Shown here: one piece after another, positions 26,466 through 36,501 of the stretch | How the letters are laid out: each line of letters begins with the position of its first letter | Numbering within the stretch: the first letter of the stretch is position 1 | Assembly (NCBI RefSeq): GCF_003046795.1 | Contig: NZ_PZKN01000009.1 | Coordinates: 1 to 64,000, forward strand | Direction of reading: 5' to 3' | Length of the DNA: 64,000 bases | Origin: Desulfonatronum sp. SC1 | GTDB lineage: Bacteria > Desulfobacterota > Desulfovibrionia > Desulfovibrionales > Desulfonatronaceae | The notes under the pieces: model-generated | Seen by the model: the letters and a program-made list of their open reading frames with translations, nothing else | The model's database searches: none | What the model was told of the DNA's origin: nothing | Translations under genes and position numbers: made by a program

Positions 26466-26828
26466 ATGGGCAAAAGCGGACTACGCGGCATCCCCAGGCT
26501 GATTCAGGCTTTTGTCTGTTCCGCGAAGGGCTTAAGCGGGGCGTGGCGCGACGAGGAGGCCTTTCGGTTGGAAGTTCTGGCCGCCCTTGTGCTGATCCCC
26601 GCCGCGCTGTGGCTGGGTGAGGGCGGCGTGGAGCAGGCCCTGTTGCTGGGCAGCGTGGTCCTGGTCATGATCGTCGAGCTGCTGAATTCCGCGGTGGAAG
26701 CCGTTGTGGACCGGGTTGGTCCGGAGCACCATGAACTGTCCGGCAAGGCCAAGGACATCGGCTCCGCCGCGGTTCTGCTCTCCCTGTTCCTCGTCCCGGT
26801 GATCTGGGCCCTGGTTCTTCTGGGCTGA
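26466..26828 (+). CDS. dgkA: Diacylglycerol kinase (DgkA family)
   Basis: Small membrane kinase of 120 residues with three helices. Conserved features are the amphipathic start (RLIQAFVCSAKGL), the acidic EEAFRLEVLAA before helix 1, and ELLNSAVEAVVDR plus KAKDIGSAAV around the active site. It recycles diacylglycerol to phosphatidate. AAGGAG lies eight bases before the ATG at 26466, and the start is just past the previous stop, so it is cotranscribed. Confidence 0.92.
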   Translation: MGKSGLRGIPRLIQAFVCSAKGLSGAWRDEEAFRLEVLAALVLIPAALWLGEGGVEQALLLGSVVLVMIVELLNSAVEAVVDRVGPEHHELSGKAKDIGSAAVLLSLFLVPVIWALVLLG

Positions 26829-26988
26829 TCCAACCCCCATCCCATCACCACGCACCATTGGTCGTCGGCCCGCAGGCCAAACGCCCCACGTCGCCGCTCA
26901 AGACAACTCGGCCCTCAAGGCAAATCACCTCCCGGCCAAACACTTGAAATACTAAAATTAGTTTGCTTTGAATCGTCCCTGGGTCACC

Positions 26989-27018
26989 TTGACAAATTGA
27001 CGGCCCGGCTCCATAGTT
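26989..27018 (+). promoter_or_regulatory. Putative promoter of the DUF305 gene
   Basis: TTGACA (26989-26994) is followed after 17 bases by CATAGT (27012-27017), about 60 bases before the start codon. The -35 element is perfect, the -10 is fair. Confidence 0.35.
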
Positions 27019-27076
27019 AAATATAGACTTTAGGCCCCTCCATTTTATTCAACTCATCAAACCCAGGAGGCCCGAC

Positions 27077-27478
27077 ATGTTTTCAACCTTGCTTCGAACA
27101 CCCCTGCTGGCGGCAATCAGTCTGACGGCCATCCTGATGGTCAGCAACGGCGCATCCGCGCAGCACGACCATGGCGGCAACGAGCATCATGATGCCGAGG
27201 ATGTCACACCATCATCAATGGCCTTTCAATCCGTCAATGAGCGGATGCATCACGAAATGAATATTATTTTCACCGGCGACGCGGACGTGGACTTCGTTCG
27301 CGGTATGATTCCCCACCATCTCGGCGCTGTGGGAATGGCCAAAGTCGTTCTGCAATACGGTAGCGATCCGGAAATCCGTGAACTGGCCGAGGAAATCATC
27401 GCTGCCCAGGAAGAGGAAATCTCCATGATGCGCCGTTGGCTGGAAAAACACGGACATAAAGAAACCGTGCACCACTGA
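27077..27478 (+). CDS. DUF305 family exported histidine/methionine-rich protein
   Basis: A 133-residue protein with a clear signal peptide ([14 protein letters not shown], then Gln) and a His-rich mature N-terminus ([13 protein letters not shown]). The DUF305 core carries [20 protein letters not shown] and [17 protein letters not shown], and ends in His-His. Ferritin-like DUF305 proteins often accompany copper handling; the His/Met content fits metal binding in the periplasm, but that is inference. A strong AGGAGG precedes the start. Not linked to a known copper operon here. Confidence 0.85.
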   Translation: MFSTLLRTPLLAAISLTAILMVSNGASAQHDHGGNEHHDAEDVTPSSMAFQSVNERMHHEMNIIFTGDADVDFVRGMIPHHLGAVGMAKVVLQYGSDPEIRELAEEIIAAQEEEISMMRRWLEKHGHKETVHH

Positions 27479-27570
27479 CCAGGCGAAGCGACATATATCC
27501 CCCAGCCTCCCGCGTGACCTTGACCGCCACCACCAATCTTCGTCAATTATAACTCAAAGGAGATACAACC

Positions 27571-27657
27571 ATGGGCGATACGAAAGGAAAGAAAGAGAAA
27601 GCCAAGGACAAAAAGCAGAAAGAAGCAAAGAAGGAGAAGCAGAAAAAGGGCAAGTAA
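27571..27657 (+). CDS. Lysine-rich 28-residue microprotein
   Basis: The frame starts ATG GGC GAT with an excellent AAAGGAGA ribosome-binding site eight bases upstream and encodes 28 residues, about half of them Lys, with Glu, Gln and Asp making up most of the rest (MGDTKGKKEKAKDKKQKEAK and eight further residues). No other residue class is present beyond Gly, Ala and Thr. It lies about 90 bases after the DUF305 gene and may be cotranscribed. Strong initiation signals and biased composition argue for a real gene. Function is unknown; a nucleic-acid-binding peptide is one guess. Confidence 0.6.
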   Translation: MGDTKGKKEKAKDKKQKEAKKEKQKKGK

Positions 27658-27700
27658 CAGTGACGATATCGTAACTATTCAGTACATCCTGGGTTGCGCC

Positions 27701-29836
27701 TTATACCGACGCTGGTTTCGGCCCCGACACTTCCAGCACCTCCCGAACCTTGGCGTCCAGTTCCCTCAACTGGAACGGCTTGCCCAGGAACCCCTTGGCT
27801 CCAGATGTCAGGGCGTTTTTACCGTGGCCCTGCCGTGCGTAGCCGCTGGCGATGATCACGTTGGCCTCAGGGTCGAGGCGTAGCAGTTCCTGGAGGCATT
27901 TGTGCCCGCCCATGCCGGGCATGTTCAGGTCCAGCAGGACCAGGTCAATGTCCCGAACGCGACCCTTGTACACCATCAACGCTTCTTCCCCGGTGGCCGC
28001 ACTGAGCACGGTATAACCGAAGTCCTCCAAGGCTTCGCGGGTCAATTCCCGAAGCTCCGGCTCATCGTCCACCACCAGAATGGTTTCACCGCCGCCTCTG
28101 CGCCCGGCTACCTGCGCCGGTTCCTCCCTCGGCACCGCGCTGGTTTCCGCGGCGGGCCAGTAGATGTCAAATGTTGTACCCTGGCCCCGGACGCTGCGGC
28201 ATTCTATGAACCCACCATGAGCGGCAACGATCCCGTACACCGAGGCCAAGCCCAGGCCGGTGCCCTTGCCCACCTCCTTGGTGGTGAAGAAGGGATCGAA
28301 GGCATGATCCAGAACGTCCTGATCCATGCCGCACCCCGTGTCCGTCACCGAGAGCAGGACGTGGCACCCTTTGGCCGCGCCGGGGTGCGCGGCCACGAAA
28401 TTCTCGTCCAGGCAGGCGTTGACGGTCCTGAATTCCAGCCGTCCGCCGTCGGGCATGGCATCCACGGCATTGTTGGCCAAGTTGAGCAAAACCTGCTGCA
28501 CCTGCGCCGGGTCCGCGGCCAGGGTCCAGATCAGCGGGTCGAGGCGCGGTTCCAGGGCGATCATTCTGGGGATGGTCCGCTCCAACATTTGGAGGACATC
28601 CCGTACCTCCTGGTTCAGGTCCACATGGATCTTTCGGGATTCGACCTTGCGACTGAACAACAGCAATTGCTCCACGAGCTTGGCGGCCCGGTCCATGGAG
28701 CGGGCCACGGTCCGCAGCCGCTCCGTGTCCCGGAACGCGAAGGATTCTGACTGCAGCAGCATCTCAATGTTACCGCTCATGGCCTGCAGCAGATTGTTGA
28801 AATCATGGGCCACGCCACCGGCCAGGATACCCACGGATTCCACCTTCTGCACCTGAAAAAGCTGGGCTTGCAGCTTTTCCCGATCTTTCTCGGCCTGCTT
28901 GCGGGCCGTGATGTCGGTCATAAAGCCGTTGTAGACCGGATTGCCCTGGGCATCCCGAGTCAACCTGGAATCCAGCGAGGCCCAGAAAGAACGGCCGTCA
29001 CGGCGTTTCAGCTCCACCTCGAAGCCGGTAGCCTGTCCGTGTCGGCTCAGGAGTTCCTTGTAACGTTCCCGTTCCGCGGGATTGACGTAAAGCTGCGCGG
29101 CGATATCCGTGACCTGGGCGACCATTTCCTCCGGACCGGCGTACCCGGCCATCCGGGCGTATTCCGGATTGACAAACAGATAGCGGCCCTCCGGCGTGGC
29201 CTGAAAAATTCCCAAGGGCGCTTCAGAAACGATTTGCAAGTACCGCCTGTCGGCGTCCTCGGCCTTGTGGGCCAGTTCACGCTGGTGTTCCCACAACCGT
29301 TGATAGGTTTCCACCCCTTCCAGGGCCGCGGCCCCGGCCAAAAGCACAATGGACAGCAGGGCCAGATAGGTGTCTGGAATCGTGCTCACCTCCTGCCCCA
29401 ACACGCCGACGAACATACCCCACATCCGAATCGGCGTGGCCAAGGCGTGCAGAACCAGGCGCTCGTCCCTGTTGATTCCGAGCAGGATTTCCGACCGGCC
29501 ATGGCGCAATATCCTGGAAAAGGAATGGTCGTTGATGAGCGCGTCGATCTCCCGGTCCAAAGTGGCGGCATGGTCCGGGGGGTCGCAAAACTCTCGGGCA
29601 AAGGAATGATCCGGCTGGACCAGAAAAAAGGAGACCGCCTTCAGGTCCATCAGGTAACGCGCCTTTCCGGCGATTTCCCTGAGCACAACATGACCATCCC
29701 CAGCCTGGACCAATGGCGTGGCAAAATGTCCCAGCCCAGCGGCCATTTCCAAAGCCTCCACGGACTGTCGGCGCTGTTCGCGCAGGAAACGAACCTCGGC
29801 TTCCAGGCGCTGGATCAGTTCTTGGTCCAATTGCAT
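27701..29836 (-). CDS. Hybrid histidine kinase: GAF-like, PAS, kinase, receiver
   Basis: Cytoplasmic sensor of 711 residues. An N-terminal coiled start and GAF-like region (about 45-180) precede a PAS domain (about 195-315, ending FMTDITARKQAEKD), then the phosphoacceptor His344 in [14 protein letters not shown]-box NLANNAVDA, G-boxes DTGCGMD and [13 protein letters not shown], and a C-terminal receiver (about 582-700; VVDDE, LLDLNMPGMGG, GKPF lysine). It starts eight bases after the HDOD gene and is the last gene of that operon. The output partner is not evident. Confidence 0.9.
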   Translation of the reverse strand: MQLDQELIQRLEAEVRFLREQRRQSVEALEMAAGLGHFATPLVQAGDGHVVLREIAGKARYLMDLKAVSFFLVQPDHSFAREFCDPPDHAATLDREIDALINDHSFSRILRHGRSEILLGINRDERLVLHALATPIRMWGMFVGVLGQEVSTIPDTYLALLSIVLLAGAAALEGVETYQRLWEHQRELAHKAEDADRRYLQIVSEAPLGIFQATPEGRYLFVNPEYARMAGYAGPEEMVAQVTDIAAQLYVNPAERERYKELLSRHGQATGFEVELKRRDGRSFWASLDSRLTRDAQGNPVYNGFMTDITARKQAEKDREKLQAQLFQVQKVESVGILAGGVAHDFNNLLQAMSGNIEMLLQSESFAFRDTERLRTVARSMDRAAKLVEQLLLFSRKVESRKIHVDLNQEVRDVLQMLERTIPRMIALEPRLDPLIWTLAADPAQVQQVLLNLANNAVDAMPDGGRLEFRTVNACLDENFVAAHPGAAKGCHVLLSVTDTGCGMDQDVLDHAFDPFFTTKEVGKGTGLGLASVYGIVAAHGGFIECRSVRGQGTTFDIYWPAAETSAVPREEPAQVAGRRGGGETILVVDDEPELRELTREALEDFGYTVLSAATGEEALMVYKGRVRDIDLVLLDLNMPGMGGHKCLQELLRLDPEANVIIASGYARQGHGKNALTSGAKGFLGKPFQLRELDAKVREVLEVSGPKPASV

Positions 29837-29844
29837 GGAGTCAC

Positions 29845-31098
29845 CTATTCACTCTGGAGAAACACGTGCAGAATATCCCTGATCTGGCGGTCGGCTTGAC
29901 GGACCAGGGGGCCGATGTCGCTGAGAGACATGCCGATCAGATCCCAGACAGAAACATGAAGTGGGGGAAGAACGCCTGCACCAGCAGCCCCGACTCCGGC
30001 GGCCATGGCCAGGAGGTTGGCCAGGTGCAGAATACCGGCTTCGACCGGGAGAGGAGCTCGCTCCGGGGCATGATGCCAACGGATCATATCCGCCAAGTTT
30101 TCCGGCAACCGCCATTGCCGACAGAGCATCCCGCCGACCTGGGCGTGATCAAAACCCAGTAGCTCTTGTTCCACTAGATACAGAGGGACACCCGGGCCCC
30201 GGGAGAGGAACATGGCCTGAGCACAAGCATCGGGCATCTTGCTGAGCATGACCAGCCAGCCCAGGTCGTGCAGGAGTCCGCCGGTAAAGCAGCGTTCCCG
30301 TGACACGCCCCGGACATGGATGGCGATCAGGCTGGCATACACCGCCGTGCTGACGCTGTGCTTCCAGAACTGCTCCATGTTCAGGGTCGCCGGGGGAATG
30401 CCCTTGAAAGCGCTGACCACGGAAATGCCCAGTGCCAGGGAGGACAGTTCCCTGGTGCCCAGCAGGGCCACGGCCCGGGGGATGGAATCGATTCGGGACG
30501 GAAACGTGTACAGCGGGCTATTGACCAGTTTGAGCAACTTCGCGGATAGACTGCTGTCCTTGCCCACCACTTCGGCGACATGAAAGGCGGAACTGTTGGG
30601 AGACTCCAAAACCTCCATGATCTTCCCATACACCACCGGCAAGGAAACCAAGCCCTCATGGGCCTGGACCAGCTTTCCCGCCGCCTGCTCTCCGTCCTCG
30701 GACCGCGCGACGCGCAGTTCCGGTACGGGTTGCTGCTCGTCGGCAAAGCACTCAGGCTGCTTGCCCGCGGCCAGATCCAAGGCCGTGCGCTCCACCGCGA
30801 TGCGAACGATTTCCCGCATCGCCGGGTGATCGTCCGTGGCGCACCGCAGGAACGGCGCCAGCCGCGACAGGCTTTGCTCCAGAAGCTCCTCTCCGATGTC
30901 CGCCGCCCTGTCCGCGTCCACCCGGTCCTGGTCCAGGCCGACAATCTCCGCCCGCCGAACTCCCCAAGCCTTGCCCACCGTGATATACCGGTCCCGCAAC
31001 GCCGTGCCCCGGGGCAACAAAAAACGGCCATCCGGCGCTACAAGATCAGCCCCCAAAACCATGCCCGGCTCAAGACAGTCAATATTGATCCACCCCAT
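29845..31098 (-). CDS. HDOD domain signalling protein
   Basis: A 417-residue protein with an N-terminal beta-rich region of about 130 residues (GMVLGADLVAPDGRFLLPRGT, as found in front of many HD-GYP and HDOD proteins) and an HDOD domain at about 145-345 (LPVVYGKIMEVLESPN, DSSLSAKLLKLVNSPLY, ALLGTRELSSLALG, GLLHDLGWLVM). The HD-type histidines LLHD and RWHH are present, although HDOD domains usually lack phosphodiesterase activity. It lies between kinase genes, so a role as a signalling adaptor or output is likely. Confidence 0.88.
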   Translation of the reverse strand: MGWINIDCLEPGMVLGADLVAPDGRFLLPRGTALRDRYITVGKAWGVRRAEIVGLDQDRVDADRAADIGEELLEQSLSRLAPFLRCATDDHPAMREIVRIAVERTALDLAAGKQPECFADEQQPVPELRVARSEDGEQAAGKLVQAHEGLVSLPVVYGKIMEVLESPNSSAFHVAEVVGKDSSLSAKLLKLVNSPLYTFPSRIDSIPRAVALLGTRELSSLALGISVVSAFKGIPPATLNMEQFWKHSVSTAVYASLIAIHVRGVSRERCFTGGLLHDLGWLVMLSKMPDACAQAMFLSRGPGVPLYLVEQELLGFDHAQVGGMLCRQWRLPENLADMIRWHHAPERAPLPVEAGILHLANLLAMAAGVGAAGAGVLPPLHVSVWDLIGMSLSDIGPLVRQADRQIRDILHVFLQSE

Positions 31099-31118
31099 GA
31101 AAAGAATCCTTCGTCGAA

Positions 31119-31451
31119 TTACCCGACAGGTTGCATGCCCATGGCTTGCACCAAGCCCTCTATATTTCCGGCTTCAGCGAATGATTCGTGCCCCTTGGAC
31201 TTCCAAGGCTTGAATACGCGTCGCCTCCATCCCGTCCATTTCCGGCATCTGGGTGTCCAGGAGGATAGCGACAAAGTTGATGGAGCCCTGACCCGGCTCG
31301 GCCTCCACGGACACCACCCCGCCCATCCTCTCCACCAAACATTTTGAACTGGACAAGTCCAGGCCTGCGCCCTGATAAGGGCGGGGGTAGGAATCGTCAA
31401 CCTGGGTGAAGGGCTCGTCCCCGTTCAGAGCTTCTTTCAGGCTCGCAAAAC

Positions 31452-31455
<4 letters not shown>
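31119..31455 (-). pseudogene. Remnant of a hybrid histidine kinase
   Basis: A 93-codon frame (31455 to 31174) begins in the 3' part of a kinase ATPase domain (FTQVDDSYPRPYQGAGLDLS, MGGVVSVEAEPGQGS) and jumps directly into a receiver aspartate motif (LLDTQMPEMDGMEATR), so about 60 receiver residues are missing. Another frame downstream (to 31119) still shows a receiver-like tail (ESFAEAGNIEGLVQAMGMQ). The G-box is damaged (GLDLS instead of GLGLS). It overlaps the upstream kinase stop by four bases. It reads as a decayed gene and not a functional protein. Confidence 0.65.
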
Positions 31456-32686
<1,231 letters not shown>

Positions 32687-32690
<4 letters not shown>

Positions 32691-35308
32691 GATTGTCCCT
32701 CCGTTAGCGATCCTGCCGAGAACGGCACATCATCCACGGGTTGTATCCAGCGGGCCTGGTCCATGAGGGTGCGCCGCACCTCATGCAGAAGATCGGAGAC
32801 ATGATCCTCAATTCCTGGCTTGCCCGACGTCCGGCCAGCCTCTTCGATCCGCCGGGCCGACTCGGCCAGGGCCGGAAACCCGGCGTTCAAGGCCGAGCCT
32901 TTCAAAGCGTGGGCCTCAATGACCGCGGACCGAAGCTGATCAGCGGCGACAAGGCGTTCCAACTCCGCGACTCTCTCCGGTAATTGTTCCAGAAAGGTGC
33001 GCTGTACCCAAAGGGCGGTCTCTTCGTCTCCAGCGAGTCTTCCCAGCAATTCGCCAAAATTCCTCATCGGATACGACACCAGAGGTACACGAGGGGCCAC
33101 CTTCAGCCCGTTTCCGTATGCATTGGAAGTCCGCCCCAAGGGTGTCGCATCAGGGCTTTCAAGGCCGGCCCGCTTTGCCTCTTGATGCACCTCGAGGCAA
33201 AGCTCTTTTGCCTCGTCATCCCGTCCGCGCCGCGGCAACCATTTGCCCAGAACCCTGGCCAGGTCCGTTAAAATCATCGGCTTGGTCAGGTAATCATCCA
33301 TCCCCGCCGCGAAGCACACCACCCGATCCTCCCTCGACACTCCGGCGGTCATGGCGATAATCGGTAGGCGAGGAGAGGGATGAGGGATGAGACCTGAAAC
33401 CTGAAGATCGGAAATCCGATCTCCGACGTCCGACGTCCGACGTCCGTCTTCCGCCTTCCGAATTTCCCGCGTTGTGGCAAGCCCGTCCATCTCCGGCATT
33501 TCCACGTCCATGAGCACCAGGTCGTAGTTTTTGCGTTTCAGGGATTCGAGGGCCTGCAGGCCGGTGGAGGCCAGGTCCGCGGTGACGCTCAGTCGATGAA
33601 GCATGCGGAGGATGACCTGCTGATTGACGGCGTTGTCTTCAGCCACCAGCACATGGCCATGAAACGTCGGCAGATCAACGCTCCGGTTGCTGATCGTGTT
33701 GCCGCGCCACGGGTCGGCCTGGACGGCCGCCCCGTGAAACACAGCCGTAAACCAGAATTCCGAACCCTGGCCAAGGATGCTCCGCACGCCGATCTCCCCG
33801 CCCATCATCTCGGCCAACTGCCTGGAAATAGCCAACCCCAGCCCGGTACCACCGAAACGCCGAAAAATTGAGGATTCCGCCTGGGAGTATCTGTCGAAAA
33901 TGGCACCCAACTTGTCCTCGGCGATGCCGATGCCGGTGTCCGAAACCGTGAAGAGGAGCAAGACTTCATTTTCGGAAGGGCTGAGGGCTGAAACCTGAGA
34001 CCTGAAACCTGAAGAATCTTCATCATTCATCACTCTACCAACATCAATCCTCACCTCGCCCTTTTCCGTGAACTTGACCGCATTGCCGGCCAGGTTGAGC
34101 AGGATTTGACGCAGGCGGCCGGGGTCGCCCTGGAGCAGGAGGGGGACGTTTGGGGCGATATAGTGGGAGAAGCGTAAGTTTTTGCGTTGGGCCTGCACAC
34201 TGATGATCGTTGCGCAGTCATCAAGTATCTGGCTCAGATCGAAATCCTGGATGTCCAGCGAAAAATGACCGGCCTCAATCTTGGAGAAGTCCAAGATGTC
34301 GTTGATCAGGTTCAGGAGAGCCTTGCCGCTGGTCTCAATGGTTTCCACCATCCGCCGCTGGTCTCCGGTCAGGTTTGAGTCCAGAAGCATCTCGGCCATG
34401 CCGACCACCCCGTTCATCGGGGTGCGGATCTCGTGGCTCATGCCGGCCAGGAAGTCGCTCTTGGCCTGGGAAGCGGCCATGGCCATCCGGCGCTGCGTCT
34501 CGTCGTCGATCATGGTCAGCACAACCTGTCGTCCGGCCAGGGACAACTTGACCGCGGATACAAAGGTGGAAAGGCGTCGGCCGGATTTTGCCGAGAACAC
34601 AACGGGGGAGTCGCGAAAGGCGTCCTCATGCTGGAGAAGGCGCAACAGGCGGCCGGGGTCGTCCGGGTCGGTCCAGATTCCCAGATTCGTCAACCGCCGT
34701 CCGATAACTTCCGCGCGGGAGAAGCCGAAAATGTTGACGCAACGATCGTTGACGTCAATGAGCCGCCCGGAGCGCAGATTGGAGATGATCAAGGCCGCGG
34801 GGCTGTAAAGGAAGGCCTTGGTAAAGCGGTCCTCGCTTTCGCGCAGGGAGTTTTCCAGTTGCCGCTGTTGCCGCTTGTTCTGGCGAAGCAGGCTGGCCCG
34901 CTCCAATGCCTTGTTCAAGGCATGCTCAAGAATGGCCGAATTCATCAACGGCTTGGTGATAAAGTCCCAGGCCCCTAGTCGAATGGCCCGTAGCGCGTCT
35001 TCAATCGTGCCGACTCCGGACAGGACGATAATCGGCAGATCTGGAAATTCCAGCACCGCATGCTCGATGAACGCGTACCCGTCCATGACCGGCATGCGCA
35101 AATCCACGATCACCGCAACGAAAAATCCAGGAGTTTCACGAAGAATTTTAAGTCCTTGCAGCCCGTTCCCCGCCTCCACGGACGGATGATCCATGTCCTC
35201 CAGAAAAGAACACAGGCCATGCCGCAGCCTCGGTTCATCGTCGATGACCAGGATGGTACAGGCGGCTTTTTTCCATGCATCGATATCGCGCATACCCCTC
35301 CGACTCAT
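32687..35308 (-). CDS. Hybrid kinase: receiver, PAS, kinase, receiver, HPt
   Basis: A complete phosphorelay in one cytoplasmic chain of 873 residues. Receiver 1 (about 17-130, Asp69, Lys119), PAS (about 155-270), HisKA with His292 (FLAGMSHEIRTPMNG), ATPase (NLAGNAVKFT, DTGIGIAE, GTGLGLAIS), receiver 2 (about 552-690, Asp601, DDYLTKP), and an HPt domain with His800 (EAHALKGSALN). Two low-complexity insertions interrupt it, at about 426-446 in the ATPase domain and 623-646 in receiver 2; both are encoded by seven-base tandem repeats but keep the frame. It follows the HD-GYP gene by 12 bases. Confidence 0.9.
33384..33462. repeat. Heptanucleotide repeat inside the hybrid kinase (receiver 2)
   Basis: About eleven seven-base units in a row on the plus strand, including CCTGAAA, CCTGAAG, three units of GTCCGAC type, then TTCCGCC and TTCCGAA. 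The array lies within codons 623-646 of the kinase, where related receivers have no such segment, and leaves the frame intact. Confidence 0.7.
33981..34015. repeat. Heptanucleotide repeat inside the hybrid kinase (ATPase domain)
   Basis: Five seven-base units: GCTGAGG, GCTGAAA, CCTGAGA, CCTGAAA, CCTGAAG. They encode part of a 20-residue insert (about 426-446) between the N-box and the DTGIG motif. The same unit type recurs at 33.4 kb. Confidence 0.7.
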
Positions 35309-35320
35309 TGAAAACGCCGG

Positions 35321-36409
35321 TCAATCCCTCCACATGGTCTGAACAGCCCGGATCTCGTCCAGAACGAGAAAAAAGGCCTCCACGACCTTGGGATCGAATT
35401 GCGTCCCAGCCCCTTGATGGATGATTTCCAGACATTGCTCTTCCGGAAGCGCGGTCTTGTAGGGGCGTTCACTGGACAGGGCGTCGAAAACATCCACCAC
35501 GGAAACGATACGGGCAACAAGGGGAATCGCCTCACCCTGGAGGCCGAAAGGATAGCCATTTCCGTCCCAGCGTTCGTGATGAAACATGGCCAGAACCCGC
35601 GCCATGCCCAACAGTTCGTTGTCCCCAGACGGGATCGCTTTCGGATCTGAACAGCTTCGAAGGGCCTCTTCCTGGCTGATCAATGGCCCGAGAATCTCGC
35701 AGCCGTACAGACAATGAAGCTGCATAACCTTCCATTCCGCATTGTCCAGTTTGCCGGGTTTGAGCAGAATTTCGTCAGGGATCCCGATCTTGCCCACATC
35801 GTGCAAAGGGGCGCATTCCCGCAACATTTCGCGCTCGGCCTCCGGCAGCCTCATGGCACGGGCCACCAGAGCACTGATTTCCCCGACCCTGACGACATGG
35901 TTGCCGGTCTCGTTGTCCTTGAACTCCGCGGCCCGGCTCAACCGCTGCATGATCTGCCGGCGGGTGGTCTCCAGTTCAGCGGTGCGCTCTCGGACGAGTT
36001 TTTCCAGATTTTCCTTGTAGGCCCGGTTTTCCTTGATCAATCGCGCCCGATCCAGAACCTTACGTAGCGTATGCTCCAGGATGTCCATCGAATACACCGG
36101 CTTGGTGATGAAATCCCAAGCCCCCAGACGCATGGCCCGCAGGGCGTCGTCCACCACGCCTACTCCGGAAAGCACGATGATCGGCGTCTCCGGAGCCTCT
36201 TGAACGGAATGCTGGATAAACCCGTACCCGTCCATGACCGGCATGTTCAGATCCACGATCACGGCCTCGACCCGATCCAGATGCTCACGCAACAGCTCCA
36301 GCCCGCGCAAACCGTTCTCCGCATCCAGAACATCGAAATCCATGTCCTCCAGAATCGCGCACAAAGCGCGCCGCAATCCGCCTTCATCGTCAACTATCAA
36401 AATGGACAT
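35321..36409 (-). CDS. Response regulator with HD-GYP output domain
   Basis: A 362-residue two-domain protein: receiver (about 1-120; acidic pocket VDDEG, phospho-acceptor Asp53, Lys103 in FITKP), a coiled linker (about 120-150), and an HD-GYP domain (about 152-360) with HD203-204 in APLHDVGKIGIPD, the HH pair at 277-278 and GYP at 285-287. HD-GYP domains hydrolyse cyclic di-GMP, and all metal-binding residues appear intact. It is the first gene of the operon with the kinases and HDOD protein. Its receiver is very similar to receiver 1 of the next gene, so they are related by duplication. Confidence 0.92.
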   Translation of the reverse strand: MSILIVDDEGGLRRALCAILEDMDFDVLDAENGLRGLELLREHLDRVEAVIVDLNMPVMDGYGFIQHSVQEAPETPIIVLSGVGVVDDALRAMRLGAWDFITKPVYSMDILEHTLRKVLDRARLIKENRAYKENLEKLVRERTAELETTRRQIMQRLSRAAEFKDNETGNHVVRVGEISALVARAMRLPEAEREMLRECAPLHDVGKIGIPDEILLKPGKLDNAEWKVMQLHCLYGCEILGPLISQEEALRSCSDPKAIPSGDNELLGMARVLAMFHHERWDGNGYPFGLQGEAIPLVARIVSVVDVFDALSSERPYKTALPEEQCLEIIHQGAGTQFDPKVVEAFFLVLDEIRAVQTMWRD

Positions 36410-36501
36410 ATGCCTATCCTTATCTTACCCTGAAAATGAGGGCATCCGAGACCAAACCCGTGCATCGAACTGAACAACAGACAACCCGGAATGAAACCGA
36501 C

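Noticed and set aside
33384-34015. CRISPR array suggested by regular repeats in the kinase gene
   Set aside because: Units are seven bases long without spacers and lie inside a coding region.
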